From positions 1 to 41,596 of the forward strand of contig JAKSBE010000118.1 of the NCBI GenBank assembly GCA_022361275.1: a stretch of DNA of 41,596 nucleotides, given 5' to 3'. Position numbers and translations under genes: made by a program. This DNA comes from Kiloniellales bacterium. Lineage in GTDB: Bacteria > Pseudomonadota > Alphaproteobacteria > Kiloniellales > JAKSBE01. Of this stretch, positions 35,883 to 41,596 are shown in pieces. Each line of letters begins with the position of its first letter. Positions within the stretch are counted from its first letter, which is position 1. A model generated the notes under the pieces. It was not told the origin of the DNA. It was given only the letters and a program-made list of their open reading frames with translations, and searched no databases.

Positions 35883-36554
35883 TCAGGGGGCGATGTGTGC
35901 CTCGATGCCGTCGCCGATGCCATGGTTGAGCGCCCACATCGCGGCTTGGGTCCGATTGTGCACCGAGATCTTTTTCATCAGACTCTTCATGTGCACCTTG
36001 ACGGTACCTTCGGAAATGTCCAATGCGCGTGCAATATGCTTGTTGCTGTCACCAGTCAGCAAGCACCTTAGGATTTCCCGCTCTCGTGCCGTGAGGCTGT
36101 TCGGCGACCTTACGATTGCGTCCGGGTCCACGTCGTTGGAACGATTGGCAAAGATGTTGACCAAGGTGCTCGGCAGCACCTTTTCCCCCTGCATGACCAA
36201 CATCAGAGAAAGCGAAAACGCCTCACCCGACATGTCGCTCACCAAATAGGCATCCGCGCCCGCCTTCAGGGAACGCGCCATGTCCGCTAGGCATAACTCA
36301 TTCGCCAGCACGACGATCCGAAGGTTCTCATAGAGCGCATGAAGCTGATGCAGGTTCTCGAACTGACTGTCGCGACAGCAATTTAGATCCATCACAACGA
36401 GATCGGGGAATGAATCGGCTTTAGACTTGAAGTCGAGCGAGACGATATCGCAGTCCTCTTCCATTATAGAGAACTGTTTAGGATTAAGCAGGAGACGCAA
36501 CCCTTGTCGAAAGAGGTTATTCGTACCGATCAGAGCAACTCGTATAGGACACAT
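35883..36554 (-). CDS. NarL/LuxR-type response regulator with atypical receiver
   Basis: 223 residues: a receiver-like domain (1-120) and a LuxR helix-turn-helix (SLTAREREILRCLLTGDSNK, then ISEGTVKVHMKSLMKKISVH). The phospho-acceptor position is kept (Asp56 in LVVMDLN). The acidic pair after beta-1 is replaced (VALIGTNNLF), and the beta-5 Lys is missing (DAYLVSDMSGE). Mg-dependent phosphorylation is therefore doubtful. It precedes wzc on the same strand and probably controls it. A 20-bp inverted repeat lies just upstream of the start codon. Confidence 0.85.
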   Translation of the reverse strand: MCPIRVALIGTNNLFRQGLRLLLNPKQFSIMEEDCDIVSLDFKSKADSFPDLVVMDLNCCRDSQFENLHQLHALYENLRIVVLANELCLADMARSLKAGADAYLVSDMSGEAFSLSLMLVMQGEKVLPSTLVNIFANRSNDVDPDAIVRSPNSLTAREREILRCLLTGDSNKHIARALDISEGTVKVHMKSLMKKISVHNRTQAAMWALNHGIGDGIEAHIAP

Positions 36555-36570
36555 CTATTTTATCCATCCC

Positions 36571-36590
36571 TACTAGTCTCCAGGCTAGTA
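36571..36590. promoter_or_regulatory. Inverted repeat upstream of the regulator gene, candidate operator
   Basis: TACTAG, 8-bp spacer, CTAGTA. It lies 17-36 bp before the ATG of the regulator, in a locally AT-rich segment, a position suited to autoregulation. Confidence 0.35.
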
Positions 36591-36789
36591 TCTATGGTAA
36601 TTTTCTATCCATGGTATGGCTCGGTTGGGTGGCTGTCAATGACGTATATACAAGGATGCGTCGAGAATCGCCGTCGATTCAAATCTTCTATACCACTAAT
36701 TAGATAGTCGACTAATCTTTCCGGGGGCGAGGCGTCTGCACCAACCGCCAGGGCTATTTAGGCCAAGATACCTCCCGGTGTCGGCCCTT

Positions 36790-36837
36790 GTCGGGCCACA
36801 AAGCTGTCGGGCCAGAAAGCTGTCCGGCCAGAAAGCC
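36790..36837. repeat. Three tandem 16-bp repeats
   Basis: Units GTCGGGCCACAAAGCT, GTCGGGCCAGAAAGCT and GTCCGGCCAGAAAGCC follow each other without a gap, differing at one to three positions. Confidence 0.75.
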
Positions 36838-37128
36838 GAGGCTCAGGATCAGAACCAAGGTCGCGCGCTGTCAGCGCGGAGCGCCCTTGGTCTTCATCCC
36901 TTTGACTTGATTGACGAGGGGCCACCGCTCTTTCGGGATCCATAGATAAGCCAGCCCCGGGCTGCGGCAGCCGTCGAGGAGGCCCTAAGGCCCTGCTGGC
37001 GTTGTACGATACGGTCGAAGGCCTCTCCGCCAGCAGCGTACCGCGACCACGTTCTGCGTTCTCCTGTCAAGGAGATGATGAACGCGCAGATCTATGACGA
37101 GATCTCGGCTGCTTCAACTATAAGAAGT

Positions 37129-37178
37129 AGATCAAGTCATCTGCGCTTAATTGAGTCCAATTGAGCGCTGTTTGATCT
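37129..37178. repeat. Dispersed ~50-bp hairpin repeat, copy B
   Basis: Ends AGATCAA (37129-37135) and TTGATCT (37172-37178), with an inner near-palindrome GCGCTTAATTG / CAATTGAGCGC around a short centre. It aligns in reverse orientation with copy A at 26301-26348. Confidence 0.65.
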
Positions 37179-38125
37179 AGGCTTGATGTGATCGCCTGGG
37201 AAATAGCTTTCCCCGGTGGGCGCCTTGTGCGGCTGGCAGGGCCGGATCAGTATTTTCAGATCAACCTTTGCAGAGTTTGTCACGAATGTTCCGCTTGTCT
37301 GAGGTCGTTTTGTGGCAAGAAGATCGCCTTCAAGATCACCTGTTGCTTCTTGCGCTGGCAGATTCTGGCCCCGTCCTTCTCGCAAGTCACCGGGGAGCAT
37401 CCGCCGCCAAAAACGTCGGGTTTTCAGACAAAATCCTCCCCTGATACCGTATTTGTATTTTCACATTTATAGGTCGAATGTATAATTCTTAACATAGCCT
37501 CATACAAGGTCAATTGTCTTGGCGCTGTCGGTATGTAGCGTTACAATCGTGCCGGTAAAGATTAGCCGGTTTTTTGCACGAATAGTCACCCGTCTCACGG
37601 TTTTGAGGGCTTTCAAAGTCACAGAATTATTATTGTATATTGTTGCGCTGCCTGTGTGAGCTGAAATGGGGGCGAGACGACCAGAATCGTCGAATCATAC
37701 GCCTGGACGGGAGAAGTTTCCGACCGGATATCTATATTGACGTACGCAATGTTTTCGATACGCCTGTCCTGTGATGCAGGTTCCCGAACTTCAATTTGGA
37801 TGCTCGTTCCTTGGCTGTTTGGATTCACTTCAGAAGGGCGATGACGGCAACCGTGACCCTGTGGATCGCCAGGCGGCTCTCTTGTCGGGCGCAAATCCGC
37901 GATCTCAGATGCCGTACGGTGAAAGAAACGCCCCGATATCCCAGGCCTTTCCAGGACCATCGGCGCGCTCGGTGCCGTCCCACGTGGAGCGCAGGCTTTC
38001 CCTGGCCCCGCGATGGGCCGACGCGATGCCTGTTTCCCATCAACCGGCCGGCGTTGGTCCCGTGCGCTGCGGGCGTGCATCCCGGGCCGGTCGGAGACGG
38101 TTGCGAAGCCGCAGGTCCGTGTCAC

Positions 38126-38428
38126 GGCCTTCGGATCCGCATGTCTGGATATCTCTTGCCGCTCGAAGTCGACCGCGGAGAAGTCTCGGAGTTCCTGCTC
38201 GTTCCCTTCGTCGGCGCCTGCATCCACGTGCCGCCGCCCAACCAGATCGTGCACGTGGCCTTCGCCGACTCCTATTCGGCCGACAGCATCTATGAACCCG
38301 TCACCGTCACGGGGACCCTGTCGACCAGTCACGGCTAGGTCGACCTCTTCCTCGAGGACGGCAACGCCCTGATCGGTCGTGGCTATCGCCTCGAGGCCGA
38401 GGCCGTCGAAGCGCTGGAGACCGAGTGA
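38126..38428 (+). pseudogene. DUF3299 family protein, N-terminally truncated and interrupted by TAG
   Basis: The frame reads GLRIRMSGYLLPLEVDRGEV, EFLLVPFVGACIHVPPPNQI, then EPVTVTGTLSTSHG, a TAG stop at 38336-38338, and continues in the same frame with VDLFLEDGNALIGRGYRLEA to the TGA at 38426. GYLLPLE, FLLVP.VGACIHVPPP and VTGTL are DUF3299 hallmarks, and the part after the stop is also family-like. TAG could come from TGG (Trp) by one change. Upstream of about 38126 no similarity is seen, so the signal peptide and N-terminus are missing. DUF3299 genes usually travel with DUF2796 and ABC-transporter genes, which follow here. Confidence 0.75.
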
Positions 38429-38505
38429 CGATTCCGCAGCCATCTGAACGGCCGCGGGCCCGGTCTGGCTTTGGCCGGCGACGTAGGGCGAAGCGGTCTG
38501 GCGAC

Positions 38506-39072
38506 ATGGGTAGCTGGTTGCTCCGGGGCTCTTTGTGGGGTTCCTGCGTCCTGTTGGCCGCCTCGGCCCAGGCCCAGGCGCTGCGCCAGTATGGCACGCA
38601 CGTCCATGGCCGCGGCCAGCGGGATCTCGTCCTGGACGGCCAGCGGCTCGTGGCCGAGCTGAGGTCGCCCGGCGCGGACATCGTCGGCTTCGAATTTCTG
38701 CCGCGGTTCGAAGAGCAGGTCGCCGCCGTCGAGGCGGCGGCGGCGTCCCTCCGCGACGCGGCCCGCATCCTCGGTCTTCCGGCTGCGGCGGGCTGCGGCT
38801 CGGACGACGTCGACGTGCGCTCGGCCATGATGCCCGACACAGGTCACGATCACGATGAGCGGCAAGGCGACGGCGCGCCAGTGATCGCAGAGCATGCCGA
38901 GTTCCGCGTCACCTATCGGCTGACCTGCGCCAGCCCGGAGAAGGTCGACCGCCTCGCTCCCGGTTACTTCGGTACCTTCGAGCGTACACGCGAGCTCAGA
39001 GTTCGCGCCGTCGGGCCGTGGGGGCAGTGGTCCGGCACCGTGACGCGGGACCGGCCGCGCCTGGACTTCTAG
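38506..39072 (+). CDS. DUF2796 (ZrgA-like) periplasmic metal-binding protein
   Basis: 188 residues. Signal peptide MGSWLLRGSLWGSCVLLAAS ending AQAQA, then YGTHVHGRGQRDLVLDGQRL and SPGADIVGFEFLPR, the start pattern of the DUF2796/ZrgA family implicated in zinc uptake. A His/Asp-rich stretch (DTGHDHDERQG) may bind metal. ATG 38506 starts the signal peptide; a GTG at 38425 overlapping the preceding stop (GTGA) would add a long basic extension and is less likely for a secreted protein, though it shows the original coupling to the DUF3299 gene. It is followed by the ABC ATPase. Confidence 0.85.
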   Translation: MGSWLLRGSLWGSCVLLAASAQAQALRQYGTHVHGRGQRDLVLDGQRLVAELRSPGADIVGFEFLPRFEEQVAAVEAAAASLRDAARILGLPAAAGCGSDDVDVRSAMMPDTGHDHDERQGDGAPVIAEHAEFRVTYRLTCASPEKVDRLAPGYFGTFERTRELRVRAVGPWGQWSGTVTRDRPRLDF

Positions 39073-39096
39073 AGGCCGGGTGAAGGGAGGATGCGC

Positions 39097-39825
39097 GTGC
39101 CCGCCTCCGACCCGGCCGCCGTCGGGGTTCGAAGCCTCAGGTTCCGCTGGCGCGCCCGCGATCCCGACGTTCTGGCCCTGGACCGTCTGGAGATCGCCCG
39201 CGGGCAGCGCGTCTTTCTGGCCGGACCCAGCGGCAGCGGCAAGACCAGTCTGCTGAGCCTCGTCGCGGGAGTCCTGGTCCCTTCGTCCGGGACGGTCGAG
39301 GTTCTGGGCACGGCGCTGAAAACCCTCTCCGCCGCGCGCTGGGACGCCTTCCGTACCCGGCACATCGGCATGGTCTTCCAGATGTTCAATCTCCTTCCCT
39401 ATCTGTCGCTGCTCGAGAACGTGCTGCTCGCCTGCCGCTTTTCCGAAGCGCGCCTGCGGCGCGCGGCGCCGGAGGGCCGGTCGCCCGCCGAGGAGGCGCG
39501 CCGTCTTCTCGAGTCCCTGGATCTCGATCCGGAGGCGCTCGCCGGCCGGCCCGTCGCGCGCCTCAGCATCGGGCAGCAGCGGCGGGTCGCGGTTGCGCGG
39601 GCCCTCATCGGCCGGCCGGAAATCATCCTCTGCGACGAGCCCACCTCGGCGCTCGACGCGGACAGACGGCGGGCCTTCGTCGATCTGCTGTTCCGCGAGG
39701 TCGAGGCCGCCGGCGCCACGCTGATCTTCGCGTCCCACGACCTCAGGCTCGCGCCGCTGTTCGACCGGGTGGTCGAGCTGCGGGAGGCGAGCGTCCCGGC
39801 GCCGGAGCGAAGCCCCTGTCGATGA
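39097..39825 (+). CDS. ABC transporter ATP-binding protein, LolD/MacB-like
   Basis: 242 residues. Walker A GPSGSGKTSLLSL, Q-loop QMFNLLPYLSLLENV, signature LSIGQQRRVAVARAL (LSIGQ rather than LSGGQ), Walker B IILCDEPTSALD and H-loop SHD. The GGAGG lies directly against the ATG at 39091, too close to work, and suits the GTG at 39097 (6 nt); hence the start. In ZrgA-type cassettes the next gene is a MacB-type permease. Here the ATPase stop overlaps an ATG (39822) that begins MIAALAR but loses a plausible frame at once, so the permease is missing. Confidence 0.85.
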   Translation: MPASDPAAVGVRSLRFRWRARDPDVLALDRLEIARGQRVFLAGPSGSGKTSLLSLVAGVLVPSSGTVEVLGTALKTLSAARWDAFRTRHIGMVFQMFNLLPYLSLLENVLLACRFSEARLRRAAPEGRSPAEEARRLLESLDLDPEALAGRPVARLSIGQQRRVAVARALIGRPEIILCDEPTSALDADRRRAFVDLLFREVEAAGATLIFASHDLRLAPLFDRVVELREASVPAPERSPCR

Positions 39826-39833
39826 TCGCCGCC

Positions 39834-39926
39834 TTAGCGCGTGTTGGCGAGCTGCGCCTGGGCGGCGCTCGGGACACAGACCAGCAGTCCGCCGGCGAGC
39901 GCGGCGAGACGGGCAGCGCCGCTCAC
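39834..39926 (-). pseudogene. Truncated secreted protein: signal peptide with a six-residue remainder
   Basis: GTG at 39926 overlaps the stop of the HupE gene (GTGA) and encodes 30 residues: SGAARLAALAGGLLVCVPSA, then AQAQLANTR and TAA. This is a full signal peptide with nearly nothing after it, as expected for a gene whose 3' part has been lost. The stop at 39834 lies within 15 bp of the point where the + strand permease is cut off, so one rearrangement could explain both. Confidence 0.5.
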
Positions 39927-40525
39927 GCCGCCAAGCCGAGAGCGGACGCCAGGAAGTAGCCGCCGGAGACGGCGATCAAGCCGCCGCAGACGCGCACCGC
40001 CCGGGCGCCGAGCGGCCGCTCGTACAGAAGGCCGAAGGCGATGCCCGAGAGATGCAGGAGTCCGGTCATCAGGACGAAGCCCGCGCCATAGGCGAGCGGA
40101 TTGGCCGCTTCCGGCAGCTCCGTCCCGTGCGCGTGGCCGTGGAAGACGGCGAAGACCCCGACCAGGAGCATCGCGGCCCACAGCGGCGCGCGGGTGGCGA
40201 GCGCGACCAGCACCCCCAGGGCGATTCCGGAGACCGCGATTCCGATCTCGACGAAAGGCAGGGGCACGCCGAGCGCGCCCAGCATGCCGCCCGCGGCCAT
40301 GATCAAAGGAAAGTTGATCGGCAGCATCCACACCGCCGGCGCGCCCCAGAGGCCGACCGCGGCCATCGCGATCACGTGGTCCAGGCCGAGGGCCGGATGC
40401 AGGAAGCCGCTCACGAACCCGCTGGCGACTCCGGTCTGCTCGTGGGCCCAGGCGATGCCGGGTGCGGCAGTCAGGATCAAGACAAGGCCCGTGATGCGCC
40501 GAAGGGCCTGCGCTCTGTCGTTCAT
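39923..40525 (-). CDS. HupE/UreJ family membrane protein
   Basis: 200 residues with a signal sequence ending IAWAHEQ and about six membrane helices. The family motif HPALGLDHVIAMAAVGLWG and the second His-rich motif GVFAVFHGHAHGTELP are intact; these are thought to bind nickel or cobalt in related permeases. ATG 40525 is chosen because AAGGA is 9 nt away; the ATG at 40534 directly abuts that site. It follows the second HupE-like gene on the same strand (12 bp), and its stop overlaps the truncated secreted gene. Confidence 0.85.
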   Translation of the reverse strand: MNDRAQALRRITGLVLILTAAPGIAWAHEQTGVASGFVSGFLHPALGLDHVIAMAAVGLWGAPAVWMLPINFPLIMAAGGMLGALGVPLPFVEIGIAVSGIALGVLVALATRAPLWAAMLLVGVFAVFHGHAHGTELPEAANPLAYGAGFVLMTGLLHLSGIAFGLLYERPLGARAVRVCGGLIAVSGGYFLASALGLAA

Positions 40526-40537
40526 GGTCTCCATTCC

Positions 40538-41252
40538 TTAAGCCGTGATGATGAGAAGGGTCCGGTCGATGAACCAGAAAGCGGCGATGCCGCCGATGGC
40601 ATAGGCCGGGATCGACTCGCTCCAGCGCGACCAGCGCAGCTGCAGCTCCCGGAAGGCCCAGATCAAGGCCAGAACCAGGAACACGAAGGCGATCTGGCCG
40701 ATCTCGACACCGACATTGAAGGCCAGCAGGGCCAGCGGAAGATCGCCCGGCGGCAGGCCGAGGATGGTCAGCGCCGTCGCGAAACCGAAACCGTGCAGCA
40801 GGTCGAAGGCGAAAGCGACGATCCAGGGATGACGGGCGGTCAGTCCGACCTGGCCGTGCCGCAGCTTCACGATCTCGACCCCCATGAAGACGATGCTGAG
40901 TGCGATCAGCGCGTTGACCGGCCGCTCCGGGACCCCGACCAGACCGAAGGTGGCGGCGGCCAAGGTCAGGCTGTGGGCGACCGTGAAGGCGGTGATCGTC
41001 TTGATCAGCATCCAGCGGCTGCGCACGATCCAGATCAGCCCGAGCACGAACAGCAGGTGGTCGACGCCGAGCAGGATGTGCTCGATGCCGGTCTGCACGT
41101 AGGCGAGCACGATATTGAGCTTCGCGGCGAAGCCCGTGCCGGGATTGGCGACGGAGTTGACGCTGTCGTTGCCGCCGGTGAGGGTGAAGGACTGGACCGG
41201 CGCGTCCCGGCGGCTGATGCGGATGACGGCGTCCGAGAAGGACTTGCCATTT
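40538..41252 (-). pseudogene. HupE/UreJ_2 family membrane protein lacking its N-terminal domain
   Basis: The conserved membrane part reads YVQTGIEHILLGVDHLLFVL and FAFDLLHGFGFATALTI, both family signatures with their His/Asp residues. Upstream of the only start in the area (GTG 41110) the same frame continues to read family-like sequence (AVIRISRRDAPVQSFTLTGG, then FAAKLNIVLAY) as far as about 41248, where it meets a TGA. Full-length members have a secreted N-terminal domain of over 100 residues, so the 5' end is missing. The membrane part alone might still be made from GTG 41110. Confidence 0.65.
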
Positions 41253-41472
41253 CACGCCGGCCTATCGTCCGCTGCTTAGGCTCGCGCGCGATTTGTCGCG
41301 GAGCGATCCCGAAGCGGCCGGCCGGCTCCTGCGGCAGCTCCAGCGGGCCAATCCGCGGCGCGACGACGCGTGCCGCCTCTACGCAGAGCTGTTTCCGCGC
41401 GCGCGCCACGAACTGAAGAAAAAGCAGGGCGCCGCCGAACCCAGAGACCAGCGACAGGAGACGGAACCATGA
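41227..41472 (+). CDS. C-terminal part of an unrecognised protein (possibly 5'-truncated)
   Basis: The frame ends with TGA at 41470-41472 and codes for a charged helical segment (LLRLARDLSRSDPEAAGRLL, LYAELFPRARHELKKKQG). No ATG lies within it, and it opens only at 41227, close to where the HupE-like gene on the other strand breaks off. The stop overlaps the ATG of the next small gene (ATGA), which supports it as a real coding region. Family not recognised. Confidence 0.45.
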   Translation, partial: RRPRRTCHFTPAYRPLLRLARDLSRSDPEAAGRLLRQLQRANPRRDDACRLYAELFPRARHELKKKQGAAEPRDQRQETEP

Positions 41473-41588
41473 TCACTTCCGGGACCGCCCCGGTGCCGGA
41501 CCCTCCGCGACTTTCGCTACGCGACGACGACTTGATGGCCTATGCCACGCCGGTCGCAGACGCCGTCGGAAAGGTGCTGCCGTCATGA
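41469..41588 (+). CDS. 39-residue protein of unknown function
   Basis: MITSGTAPVPDPPRLSLRDD then DLMAYATPVADAVGKVLPS. It overlaps the preceding stop by 4 bp, has GGAG about 7 nt before the ATG, and its own stop overlaps the next start in the same ATGA manner. This tight coupling argues for a real small gene. No family is recognised. Confidence 0.5.
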   Translation: MITSGTAPVPDPPRLSLRDDDLMAYATPVADAVGKVLPS

Positions 41589-41596
41589 CCCAGGTG
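41585..41596 (+). CDS. Start of a further gene, cut by the window end
   Basis: ATG at 41585 overlaps the preceding TGA and reads MTQV before the window ends. It is inferred only from the overlap pattern. Confidence 0.35.

Larger units (their letters stand above)
36555..38125. other. 1.57-kb gene-poor region, partly AT-rich
   Basis: No convincing complete gene. It contains the inverted repeat near the regulator start, three tandem 16-bp repeats, one copy of the dispersed hairpin repeat and a strongly AT-rich stretch at about 37430-37660. A 29-codon frame with AAGGAG in front (ATGATGAACGCG, from 37075) may be a gene remnant. The mix of repeats, low GC and broken genes beyond suggests a site of past insertion or rearrangement. 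Confidence 0.5.

Noticed and set aside
36790..36837. Possible CRISPR-like repeat
   Set aside because: The units are directly adjacent with no spacers, and no cas genes are near.
37550..37580. Possible terminator (CCGG stem followed by TTTTTT)
   Set aside because: The stem is only 4 bp and no gene ends nearby.
37619..38443. A 274-codon minus-strand frame
   Set aside because: Half of it is the shadow of the DUF3299 remnant on the other strand; the rest has no recognisable features.
39834..41255. A 473-codon open frame on the minus strand through the HupE genes
   Set aside because: Most of it is Arg/Pro/His-rich shadow sequence in a different frame from the two HupE proteins. Only its last 30 codons look like a real (truncated) secreted protein, and those are listed separately.

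Overview
The window is about 41.6 kb of high-GC DNA, most likely from an alphaproteobacterium of the Rhodospirillales type. I infer this from base composition, start-codon and Shine-Dalgarno habits, and gene content, not from a marker gene, so the placement is tentative. No rRNA, tRNA or CRISPR array was recognised.

Layout. (1) 1-2374: the 3' end of a molybdopterin oxidoreductase resembling arsenite oxidase, a convergent c-type cytochrome, a small secreted protein whose reading frame appears broken, and a PQQ-type soluble sugar dehydrogenase. (2) 2736-8450: a SWIM zinc-finger protein, a 1136-residue protein joining a phosphohexomutase to a sugar-phosphate nucleotidyltransferase with a left-handed beta-helix tail, and a small unknown protein. 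(3) 8700-36554: a large exopolysaccharide or capsule locus of the Wzx/Wzy type. It has a flippase, a Wzy/ligase-like membrane protein, a WbaP-type initiating transferase, a short Wza-like export lipoprotein, a Wzc-like autokinase, an outer-membrane beta-barrel, a GT2 and a WecG/TagA/CpsF glycosyltransferase, a pyruvyl transferase, a beta-helix protein and two NarL/LuxR-type regulators with non-canonical receiver domains. Sugar-nucleotide genes are spread through it: RfbF, a C-methyltransferase, a PIG-L deacetylase, a GDP-mannose 3,5-epimerase-like SDR, a UDP-glucuronate decarboxylase, an RfbC-like epimerase, a DUF4910 peptidase-like protein, another SDR and a class III aminotransferase. (4) 36555-38125: a gene-poor, partly AT-rich stretch with tandem and dispersed repeats. 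(5) 38126-41255: a decayed metal-uptake cassette, with a DUF3299 gene carrying an internal stop, a DUF2796/ZrgA-like protein, an ABC ATPase whose permease is cut off, a truncated secreted peptide and two HupE/UreJ proteins, the second lacking its N-terminus. (6) 41227-41596: the start of another + strand operon with overlapping small genes.

How it fits together. The polysaccharide genes form a near-complete assembly line. WbaP-like starts the lipid-linked unit, glycosyltransferases and sugar-modifying enzymes extend it, Wzx flips it, the Wzy-like protein joins units, and Wzc/Wza and the beta-barrel handle length and export. The sugar set predicts xylose, a GDP-L-hexose and at least one C-methylated and/or aminated deoxysugar.

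The observations most worth following are the reversed-order mutase-nucleotidyltransferase fusion, a perfect 60-bp palindrome that supplies the stop codon of wzc, a dispersed ~50-bp hairpin repeat seen twice, the unresolved branched/amino-sugar gene set, and the broken metal-uptake cassette.
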